Positions 11,800-22,293 of a DNA stretch of 64,000 nucleotides are shown here, one piece after another. The notes below the pieces were generated by a model that did no database searches, was not told the origin of the DNA, and saw only the letters and a program-made list of their open reading frames with translations. Source of the stretch: Flammulina velutipes (taxonomy: Eukaryota > Basidiomycota > Agaricomycetes > Agaricales > Physalacriaceae); assembly GCA_011800155.1 (NCBI GenBank), contig CM022370.1, forward strand, positions 248,001 to 312,000. Direction: 5' to 3'. A program made the position numbers and the translations under genes. Every line of letters starts with the position of its first letter. Position 1 is the first letter of the stretch.

Positions 11800-12930
11800 A
11801 GTTGCGATTCAAGCGTCGTCGTCGATAGCTTATATATCCTCGCGTCTACAATGAATATGGCGTGTTGTGCAGATTGTGATTACCTACAAATGAGACAAAA
11901 AGGAGTATGCGCACAACGATCGGTATCTCGCATTACGCCTGTCCGAAGAAAGTCTTCCTGCAGTGATTGTACCACAAAAGAAGTCCTGATCGGGATGCGA
12001 TGAACATCCTGGCGGTGGCATCACCAATGGACCTGGAGGAGGTAAGTAGTCTCATCGCACCTGGAAAAGACAAAGCAGACTTAGAGACACGTACGAATGG
12101 GAGGGAGGGAGGACACATACATGGACTGACAAAAGCAATGGCTTAGGGGCAGCTACTAGTACAATAATTCAGCATTCCATCGGGAGTGGGATGACATGCT
12201 CTTTTTGAAGGCGTAGAGGAATGTTGCGGAACAGTTCGATTAAGACCAAGAGAACGAATGGCATTGGTTTTGGTATACGGTGTATGCTTGGACGTCGGGT
12301 GTATACGGGAGATATTGAATCGTTCCTTTGCAGTCTGGGATGTTTGGAGGCAAGATAGCATTGGAAGTGAACCAGGACTCGAAAGAATAGATGAGGATGC
12401 CCCGAATGCGATTCTATAAAGGACCGGCCGACCGAAAGGACACGTCCTCCAAAACTTCTCAAGACGACGCAGCGGGCATTGTGGGGTCGGAGGTGAAGGG
12501 GTCGGTGTTCAGCAAAGGTGGCAGTGTCGCCCATAATCGTCAACGACGCGCGCACTCCTCCGCCCTCTTCGCATGGCCCTTGTCGTTTAGTCAGAAGCTC
12601 GCAATATCTAGGGCATAGAAACGCACCTTTGTGTACCCCGCGCTACTCTTTCCCAGTCTCCCAGAGATCCTTAAACAGAAACGAAAGCATCAAACATTAC
12701 CTGTTCCTCGCTTGTACATAGATGGCCGCTGTTTTGGTATCTGACAAGGTTCTGTTTTGTCGAATGAAGGTGAAGACGAAGCACGGAAATCGGGCCGGAA
12801 ATCCGCAACGGTAATGTACTGGATCCCGCCCGTGCTCAATGCAGAACAAGGAAGTAAAACTCCAAAAGTGCTCAACACAAAATAGATTTAAACTAGTAAT
12901 AGATACATATGTACAGCTTACAGCTCATTC
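11800..12930. other. Spacer: class 1 promoter and inverted block shared with 41.1-41.75 kb
   Basis: 11800-11960 is the upstream region of the 10709-11799 gene. 12400-12930 matches 41121-41750 in inverted orientation, including an intron-like box (GGTGCGTTTCTATGCCCTAG on minus, about 12613-12640) and a GGATCCAGTACATTACCG block. 11960-12400 shows no recognisable gene. Confidence 0.5.
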
Positions 12931-13922
12931 TCACCATTGACGCGGAATGGGCACCCAGATCTCAGGCTGGAAATAGTTGCCACCTCGGTGATGCATCCTA
13001 GCGACGAAGAACGTATCCACTTTGAAGCCTGTTTTCCCAATCTTCCATTTTGAATGCTCCCTGTCCACCGTGATGCAGTTGGGTCTCAGCGACTGAACAA
13101 ATTCGACCACCACCTTGCACACCCGATCGAGCAGCTCGCCACGACTGAGGTTCCGGACATTACTAATCCTCGCCTCGTCGAAAGGATAAATCATCCGAGG
13201 ATATCCAGGCCACTGTGTTCCGATCAGCTCCCAGCTACGGCATGGTAGTAGAGCTTACCAGAATCTTGATCAGGATATAGTCGATGCGTTGCAGTTGGCT
13301 GAACACCTTGTCCGTCGAATTATCTATTCTGTGTGTTGCGCATGCCCTGTCGATTGAGATTCCCGGTTTATCGTTCAGTATCGGTGTAAATTCGATGGAC
13401 GGGATAATAGTGCCCGCCAACCCGACGAAAACGTCCTGCGGTACGAGAGCGTAGCTGGGCAGCACCGTCTCTTCCCCCCGGCCATTGTCCTTGTTGGTTG
13501 TCCGAGATTCCTTTGGCAGATTCGCTTTAGCGGGTGGTCGACTACGAACAACAGGGCGATGTTGCACAGAGGTCGAAGACTACGATAGCATGATGAGGTT
13601 GGAGAGAAAATAATGATATGTTGAAATCCTATGCTGACCTCTTCTCGGTGGGCCCGACCTGGAGCATGTAGATCACCGTAAGTTTGATTACTATAGTATC
13701 TCATCGTCAGAAAGCAATGAATTTGACACGAACCACAAATACTCACGGATTGGGAGGCCGTTGGATGTACGGGTGAAGACCCAGATCAAGTTGACGCTTA
13801 GCATACTCCTCGGGCCACGTCTCCGGGTTATATTGGTCAAAGTGCAAAGGCATCTGGAAGTCGGCGTAAGCGTCCACAAATTGACTCTGGCGCGTATCAT
13901 TCCGGGCTGTCCGTCGATCCAT
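12931..13922 (-). CDS. WPGY-family protein, class 2 (276 aa, four exons)
   Basis: CDS complement(12931..13212, 13259..13579, 13639..13690, 13747..13922); introns of 46, 59 and 56 bp with the family phases. I chose the ATG opening MDRRTARNDTRQSQF because it sits where the other class 2 ATGs do, after ATTATATACC and the GAAGGTGAGCCATGGCACTCA leader. Exon 1 has F-V-D-A-Y-A-D-F-Q-M-P-L-H-F-D-Q-Y-N-P-E-T-W. Exon 3 has Y-A-L-V-P-Q-D-V-F-V-G and I-P-S-I-E-F-T-P. The last exon starts WPGYPRMIYP and ends GGNYFQPEIWVPIPRQW. Inverted paralogue of 40097-41120. Confidence 0.78.
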
Positions 13923-14759
13923 ATTGAGTGGGGGATATGTGATGTGAGTGCCATGGCTCACCTTCAATGTATTATATACCCAGCGTTGACAATGGCACAG
14001 GCTCTTTGTGCGTAGTGCGTCGATTGATCATGACCGACAAAGTGTATTGTCTTCCAGGAGCTTAGAGGAACAGCTCAGTTTTACAAGCCGAAAAGCATCC
14101 AGCCAAGGTCTAATCAGGAGAACAGCAATCAATGGACGGACTACGATCATGGGAGGAAGAGAGCTAGTCGTCGGTTACCGGGCCGAATGTTTATCAATGG
14201 TTGACATGCACTGCGCCGCCTTGAATGCACGTTCTGGATTCGAACGGACAACGAGAATCCAACCTCGAAGTGAATTTCTCAAGTGCGCGGGGGATTTGGT
14301 ATGTTCTTTGGTATAGAGCAAGAGTGTAGGCACTGTATACTTTAACGACCACTCAAGTTCACGGGAGTATTGATCATGCATCGCCGATCCCGAATAGGCA
14401 ATGACCGCCCGATCTTTACGCCAATTCCGATCAATTGCATATTTGACAGTGAGATTGTGAATATTAAATCTTGGAGTCGGTGAAATTGAATGATTGTCAA
14501 AGTGACTACCAAGCAGCCGTGGTGCGTCTGGTTCCTTTCCGATCAATCGAAGACCATCATTAGCACAATACCAAAGATGAGCTTCATGACTTTGTCCGTA
14601 GCATATAATCCATAGCACGAGTTGAACTACAATGAATCAGTCAATATAGTATCAAAGTAGTGCAATTACTTTGTTAGAAGATGATTTGCAGTCAACAAAT
14701 ATGTCTTTGCCGAGGTATATAAAGCATCGACAACGAACCACGTAGCTTGTATCACAGGC
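13923..14759. other. Two facing-away promoters with a core repeat between
   Basis: The left part serves the minus-strand gene at 12931-13922: TATA-like ATTATATACC (13971-13980) and CGGTTACCG (14172-14180), plus the shared GACAAAGTGTATTGTC block near 14036. A core copy with one change lies at 14397-14408. The right part has GTATATAAAG near 14715 ahead of the decayed plus-strand member. Confidence 0.5.
14172..14180. promoter_or_regulatory. CGG-N3-CCG palindrome upstream of the 12931-13922 gene
   Basis: CGGTTACCG followed by GGCCGAATG and preceded by GGGAGGAAGAGAGC, 250 bp before the ATG. Confidence 0.5.
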
Positions 14760-15986
14760 ATGTACTCTTCCAACTCGCAAGACCACCTCAATATTCCCAA
14801 CTCGGGGTACACCAACTCCCTTCCGCATCGACAGACACCACACCTCCCCAATACAGCTATGGTCCAAGCCCGAGTTATATCAATATAGTATCTGGTATGC
14901 CTCCTCCCATTATACCAGACACAGCAGAGTCCATCCAACGCGACTTTGACCTATACATGCGGGAGACAGGGGCTCAGCTCCCCTTGCCCCCACGACATCC
15001 ATCCGGGAATCCTCCTGCCAGCATTCAACCCCAATACATGGCGCCTCCGATTCTTTCGCCCTCTCCTCCTCCGATAAACTATATCCTTGTACCCCAGGAG
15101 GTTTTCAGGTTCAAGTTCTCCCACCCGACGAGCATCCCCCTTCCCCCCATTGAATTTACGCCTGTCCTCCGAGTCGGAGTCAACCCTCCGTACATGTTGA
15201 CGGCGAAAAAAACGATATCGAGAATCCGCGCGATAGGATACCCGTTCCATCTCGAGAGACGATAGTCAGGATTTTGGTGTGTTCAACTCCTTATCTTGTT
15301 ATCTCTTTATTGATTCGTGTTTACAGCAATTTGCAGTTCGTTGTAGACAAACCGCATTTTTTGTTCGCTAGAAAACTTGTTTATGATTGGAGCGCATCTG
15401 GAGCTGATTTGGAGCACCCAGGGCCAGAATTTTGTTCGCCCACCTCCTGCCCCGCTGAGTGAGACACCCAAGTGGCATGTATCTTCTTGCTCTACCTAGC
15501 ATTAGTACTCCGGCGTCACAAATACTTCAGTAACATTTTCGTGAGGCCTAACTCGTCTGTCCGTGGCGCAAACACGGGAGCCCAACGTCGTGAACGCGTG
15601 AACCCTGAGCGAACAGATCAAAATGAGAACCCTTAGCGCTCCAGAAGTAAACAAGTTTTCTGGAGATCAAGAAAGGTGTTTTGTCTACAACGAACTGCAA
15701 ATTGCTGTAGTGGCCCGGATACCCAAGACATCCTTTTGAGATAAAGATCGGGACGAAAGAAGGGAACGTAACTCGGAGGGAGATATTCGATTTGGTGTGT
15801 AGGGGGATGTTTGAGTTTGAGATGATGCTGAGGGAGAAGGATGCTCGTATAGTCAAAGGAGATAAACAATGGGCGATTAAGAAGAAGGGCAAGTTGAAGG
15901 TGGAGCGGTTCTTTATTGCTCGGTTGCTGCACCGGGGAGGAAACTATTTCCAGCCTGAGATTTGGGTGCCCCGCCCCGTATGCTAA
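14760..15986 (+). pseudogene. WPGY-family class 1 pseudogene with a MITE in its last intron
   Basis: The expected start MYSSNSQDHLNIPNSG at 14760 is in a different frame from the following Q-R-D-F-D-L-Y-M-R-E-T module, so exon 1 carries a frameshift. A second frameshift lies at a run of seven A near 15206-15214: downstream, N-D-I-E-N-P-R-D-R continues only in another frame, and one extra A would restore the family frame. The last intron starts at GTGTGTTCAA (about 15278) and holds the MITE at 15324-15707. The final exon (15711-15986) is fully open, WPGYPRHPFE to GGNYFQPEIWVPRPVC. Two lesions make it a probable pseudogene; a sequencing error in the A run could account for one. Confidence 0.65.
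15324..15707. mobile_element. MITE-like DNA transposon (384 bp, TA target duplication)
   Basis: Terminal inverted repeats start CAGCAATTTGCAGTTCGTTG and match perfectly for about 27 bp, then imperfectly to about 75 bp. The element is flanked by TA on both sides (15322-15323 and 15708-15709), as expected for Tc1/mariner-type insertion. No coding capacity. It sits at the end of the last intron of the member at 14760-15986, directly before the acceptor. Confidence 0.85.
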
Positions 15987-18434
15987 GTAGATAAGTAAAG
16001 AATCTCAATGTACTTCTCGATTTTGTATGCAGGTTCTCTTCTTGCTCTCTCGGAAAACCTGCACTCGGAGTCTAACGATTGGATGAATGTTATCATTCAC
16101 GCAGCGACAAACATGATGCTGGATATTTAAAGCAACACAAATGACGCGTACACGAAGAACTTTTCGAGCCAGCATCTATCGTACTGCTCTGTTATGACTT
16201 GGTCCGGGAGCCCAATTGACTCCCGCCAATCGAAATATCATGTGCATTTTGATCGTCGCTGCGGAACAAGAGTGTTCACGTGGCCATCCTCCTTCCTTTC
16301 TGCCATGATCCCTCCGATACCGTGTCTTCCGACAAGGAACAAGGGACGCTCAAAGTGTAAATGCCAGCAGAAGTGCCATCGGGAAGGTGGAAAAACGGAA
16401 GAACGATACGGGGTACGACAAAGTGCGTATGTACTCCAGCATTTTGGACGCTTCTAAACAAATGCTCGTAGTGCAGACTAAAAGAGCGCGTCCGCTGGTG
16501 GATCCCGTTCATCGCCCTCGATAGTTGCCGCTAGGTCGGCCCGCATAGCGCAGACAACTCCACGCACGCGCATCATCGACCTCCAACACCTGGCGTCCCC
16601 ACCGCTCTAGGCTCATTCGCCATCCGCGCCCGCCGCGCTCTCCAAAGTGGTGTTCCCTCTAGCGCTCTGATATAATCCATACCGAGCGTAGCGCTAGCTC
16701 CTTCCTCTCAGCACTGTCCCTGCCCGCTGCTAGATGTCTGGCGGTGCCGCCAGGACTCGATGCAACCTATCATCCCACTCACAGTCTCAAGTACGTGTCA
16801 CTGACTTCGGCGCTCTGTCTACATCAACCAACGAGCGGCATCCCCTCCAGCTCCTGCATGATTCTTGGTCTTTGATTCTCTGTGGGTTATCCCGCATACA
16901 CGTTCGCTCGATCCCCCTACTTACCAACCATCTAGGATTCACGGAACTTTGAATTCGAAAGACGATACATTTTGGCGACGATGTTAGACGTACTACGTTC
17001 CCGTTGCAATAACGTTTCTTCGGGCTTTCGCGCTTGAAGAGGATGATTGAGTTTGAAGAACGAGGCGCATATACGTCGCCTATCTCTTCCAGTGAGTTTA
17101 TCAGTCCTTTGTTGGCGTCTTGACTGACCAGCCCGCTCCTCGCTGCTTCTAGGATGGTGCCCGCGGGTTCTTCATGGCACATCGTACTTGGCTATCGGCA
17201 TGACAAACGGCACCTCTTTGTACATGATTCCATTCTCACACGGTGGTCGTTCTGTCAGATATCTGCTGGTCCGATCCTTGGAAATAGAGAAAAAGGTATG
17301 TCGTGGTTCTCGTTTGTTCTACCACGATGCTTATTATCCCAGAGAGTCTGCCTTGCTTAGGGATCCGTCGTACTCTGCGGGTTCTGCCTCACAGTCCATC
17401 GTTCAATCTGCCAATGAGTGGATGAATCATGAAGGATGAGGACGTTCCACGTAAATTCGTCCTGTCCTGTGATGCCAGCCATCCCTCCGAGCCTGTGATG
17501 GCTCTGATCGCCTAGCATCGTCGTTCTTCTTTCGCAAAGGCAGAATGATGGAGGGTCACTTGCTCTTTGCTATGGTAGATCGACTCATTGCGCCTGTGAT
17601 GCCTAATTTCGACTTGCTCAGTCGGATGTTGGTTGAAAATGGCGTTCAAGCATCGACGGGCTCGGAAAACCGTCGAAACGTCATCCCGAGGGGTCGTCGA
17701 ACGATGTGGGGCCCTTTGCCGTCCATGTCTTCCTCATATTTTCGAGTTGAAGTAATTCATGTCTACGACGTTTCCTATCGTATAACTGGGAGCTCCTCGT
17801 TATGCAATTATGTTGAGGAAAACTACGGGTGTACTAAGCAAAGGCCTAGAATAGACTTTTTTTATCTCTTCCCTCAAAATTGCGCTTCCCGGCTGGGCAA
17901 ATACATCTGATTCAGCGCGAAAGAGTGACGTGCACAAAAACGCAGGAATGATCTATATAAGGCCTATCACGAGGGTCGAACTCGCAGCTTTCAGATACAC
18001 TTATAGTTGCTGTGCTGTAATATTCTGACGCTCTATCCGATTGAGCTACATAGGCTAGGATTGTACACGCTGAGGTGAGGTAAATTGTCAGTTGATCCCT
18101 GAGAATAGAAAGCACTTCGAACGGTCCCCCTTTTCAAGAGAGACGGGTAGGCATAGCTAGTTTCGTACGAACTTGGAACAGGATCTCTACAATACGGAGA
18201 TCGAGGTTAAATTTGAAATAGCAAGGCGTTCATTGCCTAAACCGGACCGGAGGCTTTCATGTAGCGTACACGGGGTTAGTGATAGCGGGGGCGTATTCGG
18301 ACAGTGCATATCAAGTTATCTAGAATGGTAAAGAGAGCTTGCACAAAGAGTTCGTATTACTATTTGTTGCAAGAGTGAGGCACGTGGTCATCCTTCCTTT
18401 CCGCCATCAATTGGCCTACGTCTTACTTACCACC
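15987..18434. repeat. Repeat bodies, tRNA-like piece and upstream region of the membrane-protein gene
   Basis: 16.2-16.45 kb contains an intron-like box (GTGCGTATGTACTCCAGC, plus, near 16420). 16.5-17.05 kb is a GC-rich body related to 31.8-32.35 kb. 17.15-17.91 kb has two open stretches, one lacking an ATG and one of 121 codons at 17545-17910, neither with conserved features. A tRNA-like sequence lies on minus (17968-18057), a core copy at 18226-18237 and a GGCACGTGGTCATCCTTCC block near 18380 that recurs in other repeat copies. Confidence 0.5.
17968..18057 (-). tRNA. tRNA-like repeat head, altered anticodon region
   Basis: Acceptor strands GCCTATG and GATAGGC pair at six of seven positions, and the T arm GCGAG-TTCGACC-CTCGT is good. 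The anticodon loop reads A-T-ATT-A before an insert of about 21 bases, unlike the CT-TTT-A of the others. Probably a degenerate tRNA-derived repeat. Confidence 0.35.
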
Positions 18435-19328
18435 ATGCTTGTCTTCGGCTCGAACGACGATAAAACACCCAGATTACATGTCCTTGCCAATCTTCTCCTT
18501 CTAACGTCCTGGTCTATTCCCAGACTCGCTGATCTGCATCTCCCAAACCTATCGACAGAGAAAGACTATTTCTTCTGGCTTACTCTCGCATTGTTATCGC
18601 TCTACCTGCTATATACTGCCTCGCGCATTAATCACCCAATCGAGGACACTCAAAGCCGCTGCTCACATCGTTTAGCCCTTCCTTCTCTCGTGAGCTTAGT
18701 GCTCATCAAGGTCTGCGGGCAGATATCCGACGGTGAGTCCAATAGTGTTCATGCTCGTCTATTGATTATTGAGATATATACAAGAACATTACAATCTGAG
18801 ACTCGCCTCTGGATATCTATCATTCTTTGGTTTTCCTATTCTCTCCATCTTCGTGTATAAGCTCCCTCCAGACCCAGCTGAACCAGAACCAATGGAGAGG
18901 TTCCCAATGTTTTCCGGCATGTATAGTCGGATGCTGCTCTCTGCTGTAGAGCTGGAGAACATGTTCGAACCGGAGGTCCGAGCGCGCCAGACGAGCGAGA
19001 CGGTATATTTCTTTGTCTGCTTGATCGCCGCCTTGACCTGCCTAGCGTATATCGTTGCGACGTACACCCATCCGACAAGTGATCGCCTTACGCACTACTT
19101 TACCGCCAGTGTCGTAGCTCCCGCAGTTGGTTGGTTCGTGATTCTATGTTGTCGCTTTTTGCCTGATCGTACGTTTACTCTAATTCATGTTCAACTCATG
19201 ATACTGATTTCCCCAAAGTGCCCATTGAGACGAGATACCGTTTCGCGAGTCGCACCTTGTACATATTTGTGCCACTTGTGATGTGTCATGTATATGCTCG
19301 GCAGCGCTCGTACAAGGCGAGCATCTAG
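18435..19328 (+). CDS. Multipass membrane protein of unknown function (263 aa)
   Basis: CDS join(18435..18732, 18785..19168, 19219..19328), introns of 52 and 50 bp, frame open throughout. The start ATG has the context TACCACCATGC; no ATG lies upstream in frame. Hydrophobic stretches suggest six or seven membrane segments: near residues 12-28, 46-63, 80-95, 107-122, then V-Y-F-F-V-C-L-I-A-A-L-T-C-L-A, A-P-A-V-G-W-F-V-I-L-C-C and L-Y-I-F-V-P-L-V. It ends RQRSYKASI. It is single-copy in this window, between duplicated blocks. Its immediate upstream sequence is repeat-derived (core at 18226-18237, GCACGTGG block). I do not recognise the family. Confidence 0.6.
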
Positions 19329-19957
19329 GACCACATCAAGACGCCAGGAATGTCGTAGCTTCTTGCCTCTCTGTACGTGATTCTCTTCAATAACGAGTTC
19401 TTGTATTGACACTTTCAGACTCAAGTGGCCGGCGAACTTCACATATAGCGCTCTTTGATTGATTCCGCCTTTTCGATTGCACGTTTAGACTCTTATGACG
19501 TTTTTAGCTTTGCGCCACGCTCTCTGTAAATCTGCATGTGTTCTGTTGTCGTTTTTCATGAGAACGAACTTGTGTGATATACTTTGGTTTGCGAATCATC
19601 TTGCGTTACATATCGTCTCGACAGAACGTAGACGGATGCATCTCGAATAACTGAATTCTCTGACAATATCAGCTCTAGATCTGTCAACTCCACTCTTCCA
19701 TGCACTAGCATAGCTTCAATACAATTATCCCTTGAATATTTCCGGAATCGTACTGACAGATGATATCTAGTGTGATACTATGACTACATCCCTTCTCTCC
19801 CTCGGCGTAGAGGGGGGAGGCGCTGAATTTGTACATTGACGGCCTGTTAATCGAATCCAACCTCACGGAAACCAGTCAAGAAATATTGTACCTTTATCGA
19901 CGTCATCTACAACTATATAGATATCGCCAATATCATAACGACGTTTCGGGATCCTCC
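19329..19957. other. Intergenic, nothing recognised
   Basis: AT-richer than the repeat spacers. No member of the repeat families, no tRNA-like sequence and no supported open frame. It ends at the target site of the LTR element. Confidence 0.5.
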
Positions 19958-19962
19958 AACTC

Positions 19963-20141
19963 TGTAAAACTTATCCTCACGGTTCACCAGTGCATATGAT
20001 CTCGTGCTATTCAACTAAGAAAGCGAGTATACACACATAGAGGTGACGGTATGAGGAAAGAAAAGACTACTTATGTAAGCTGATGATCGATCACAAAGAT
20101 AGTGCGCCACGGTACTCCCATATTCATCCATATCCCTTACA
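19963..20141 (-). repeat. 3' LTR of the miniature LTR element
   Basis: 179 bp, identical by eye to 21227-21405. As the ORF and the polypurine tract read on minus, this is the 3' LTR. Confidence 0.9.
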
Positions 20142-20171
20142 TACCCCCCACTAGATCCCTCCATAGGGGAT

Positions 20172-21176
20172 CTAAACCATATCACAATCTTCAAACTGGA
20201 TATACAAATCCTCGTCGTTCGGGGAAATCTCTTGAGGACGAGGGAGCGGGGGCGAGTCAGCACGGGGAAGTGTGGCGCGAACAACGCGCTTTCGATAACG
20301 TTTTCGGAGATAAGAAGGGGGGACGATAACAATTATCTTCTCGGAGTTGACAGATTTCAGAGCGGCAGTAACGGATGCCATAATCCCCGCTCGGGGAGAC
20401 AAGCGGGCGGCGGTATTCGATATCTTCGGTGGGAATGGTGTGTCCAGGCTGGCAGTCGCGGGTGCGTGTTGGCGACGAAGCCGACGACGACATCTAGAAG
20501 GTGAATGTCGGCTAGAGAATGACTCGCAGTCTGGGCAAGGAGCCGACGACGATGACGGTTGTTGTAACATTGATATCAGTGGGATCTCGGTTGGTGATAG
20601 TGACATAGAGGGAGCAGGATTGACAGGAGAGGGAGCAGAAGGCCCAGAATATGTGGGAGAGGGAGTTGGAAGCCGGACCATGCTCCGATGGGCGCGAAAG
20701 TCATGCTGGAATTGGGCGACGGAGACGTACTCGGAATGCCATTGACGAGCGATGTCTGTCATCTGCAGGAATGTGGAGACGGAAAGCACTCCATCCTCCA
20801 TTGCCCACGCGCCAGTGATCATCCTATTCCCAACCACATGATCGGCATATGCACTGGCGCAGATTGCCCAGTGCTCAAACATCTCCTCGAGGGATTTCGG
20901 CGTGCGGAATATGGCGACCATATCAGAAAGCGAGTTGCGGCGCGTCTGGCGTAGCGCGCACAACACGATATCCCGAGCCGGGGTCTGAACATGCAGAATT
21001 TCAAAGGGTTCGTCGTCCTGCTGGAAAGGGGCCTTCAACATCGCGGTTGGAGGGCTGAATGACAGTAGGGATGGGGGAGTGCTCAACAGAGTGTTGGCGA
21101 ACGATGTCGGCTTCGTTGCAGAAGGCGAGTCGGAACCCGCATTGCGGCGGGTGAGTTCTTTGCGAGTAGACATCAT
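20172..21176 (-). CDS. Gag-like protein of the miniature LTR element (334 aa)
   Basis: Single open frame filling the interior between the LTRs, starting M-M-S-T-R-K. Residues 55-165 are a compact, probably alpha-helical region (for example S-L-E-E-M-F-E-H-W-A-I-C-A-S-A-Y). Residues 166-212 form a Ser/Pro linker. A C-x2-C-x6-H-x4-C motif lies at C214, C217, H224 and C229, followed by arginines (C-R-R-R-L-R-R-Q). The order helical domain, linker, zinc-knuckle-like motif, basic tail is that of a Gag. The spacing is unusual, since retroviral-type knuckles are C-x2-C-x4-H-x4-C. A captured host gene is the alternative. Confidence 0.6.
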   Translation of the reverse strand: MMSTRKELTRRNAGSDSPSATKPTSFANTLLSTPPSLLSFSPPTAMLKAPFQQDDEPFEILHVQTPARDIVLCALRQTRRNSLSDMVAIFRTPKSLEEMFEHWAICASAYADHVVGNRMITGAWAMEDGVLSVSTFLQMTDIARQWHSEYVSVAQFQHDFRAHRSMVRLPTPSPTYSGPSAPSPVNPAPSMSLSPTEIPLISMLQQPSSSSAPCPDCESFSSRHSPSRCRRRLRRQHAPATASLDTPFPPKISNTAARLSPRAGIMASVTAALKSVNSEKIIVIVPPSYLRKRYRKRVVRATLPRADSPPLPRPQEISPNDEDLYIQFEDCDMV

Positions 21177-21226
21177 TTTTCAGATGAATAGGCGGCGTGT
21201 TTCAGCCGCGGAGGTATGCAAAAAAA

Positions 21227-21405
21227 TGTAAAACTTATCCTCACGGTTCACCAGTGCATATGATCTCGTGCTATTCAACTAAGAAAGCGAGTATACACAC
21301 ATAGAGGTGACGGTATGAGGAAAGAAAAGACTACTTATGTAAGCTGATGATCGATCACAAAGATAGTGCGCCACGGTACTCCCATATTCATCCATATCCC
21401 TTACA
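21227..21405 (-). repeat. 5' LTR of the miniature LTR element
   Basis: 179 bp, identical by eye to 19963-20141. The interior begins with a run of seven T in element orientation. Confidence 0.9.
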
Positions 21406-21410
21406 AACTC

Positions 21411-22032
21411 GCTCATCCTTTGCGTTCAAGCTCATACTCTTTACCCAGACGACTTGGCGTCTCGATTCAGCATCTCGGGGTAGTACGCTATTCCGCCCGA
21501 TAAGCTAGCTTTGGCTGGAAGATGTCAATTAAGTCTGGCGGGGTTGGAGGGAGGATGGACATGCCTCGCGCTTTGTGAGGTAGGTATGGGAGGAAGAGAA
21601 ACCTTCGGCCCGGTAACCGATAGCACCTTCTCTTCCTCCTATAGTCATTCGCTACCGATTGATGTTTACAGTATAACACAGGCTTGTTGATGGCGCAATC
21701 AGGATAGCTTTCATTGCTGGATGCTGAAACAAGTGAATCTTCGACCTGATAACCGATATGCTTTCTTCCTTATGATGAATTGCCCTCCTTGTCACATTCT
21801 TATTGCGTGCAGCTGCCTATCATGGGGGATTGTAAAACCGAGCCGTTGTTTAAATATTCTCGAGGACAATACACTTTGTCTAGTTAGGACAACATAACAT
21901 AATCAATGTCCCTCCGAGTCTTTTCTGGACAATGAGTTGATGCATTTATGCACAAAGAGTTCGTGCCATTGTTGACGAGAGGTATATAATATATAAGGCA
22001 TCGTTCAAGGTGCCACAACCCAGAACGCAATC
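21411..22032 (+). promoter_or_regulatory. Promoter region of the LINE-split member (22033-30798)
   Basis: Conserved blocks in order: CGGTAACCG (21611-21619) beside GGGAGGAAGAG; GGATTGTAAAACCGAGC (near 21825); GAGGACAATACACTTTGTC (near 21865); TCTTTTCTGGACAATGAG (near 21920); TGCACAAAGAGTTCG (near 21948); GGTATATAATATATAAGG (near 21981). The same order precedes the members at 40097 and 59349, and reversed at 8554-9010. This is the clearest copy of the family promoter. Confidence 0.65.
21611..21619. promoter_or_regulatory. CGG-N3-CCG palindrome upstream of the 22033-30798 gene
   Basis: CGGTAACCG in the context TCGGCCCGGTAACCGATAG, about 410 bp before the ATG, farther than in other members. Confidence 0.45.
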
Positions 22033-22257
22033 ATGTCCCCTCCCAAATCGCATATCCCCAACGACGGCCGGACTAAATTCGTAGACCCATACACAGACTT
22101 CGTGATGCCCCTCCACTTCGACCAACACAACCCAGCGACGTGGCCTGAAGCCTACGCCAAGAATCAAGCTAAACGGGGTCACCCATCCATCCAGCCTCCC
22201 ACTCCCAAACCCAAACCCGCTCCGTGAGTACTTCCACGTCCACATCATATTCATCAT

Positions 22258-22293
<36 letters not shown>

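Larger units (their letters stand above)
19958..21410 (-). mobile_element. Miniature LTR retrotransposon with gag-like ORF only
   Basis: Two 179-bp direct repeats (19963-20141 and 21227-21405) appear identical base for base, begin TGTAA and end TTACA (TG...CA). They are flanked by the 5-bp target duplication AACTC (19958-19962 and 21406-21410). In minus orientation the internal region ends with a polypurine tract, AGTGGGGGGTA, directly before the 3' LTR. The 1085-bp interior is almost wholly one ORF. I see no protease, integrase, reverse transcriptase or RNase H, and no convincing initiator-tRNA primer site. Organisation fits a non-autonomous, gag-only (TR-GAG-like) element, and identical LTRs imply very recent insertion. 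Confidence 0.9.

Noticed and set aside
17545..17910. 121-codon open frame on plus with an ATG
   Set aside because: No introns, motifs or duplicate to support it; in a genome of multi-exon genes chance is a sufficient explanation. It could be revived by RNA evidence.
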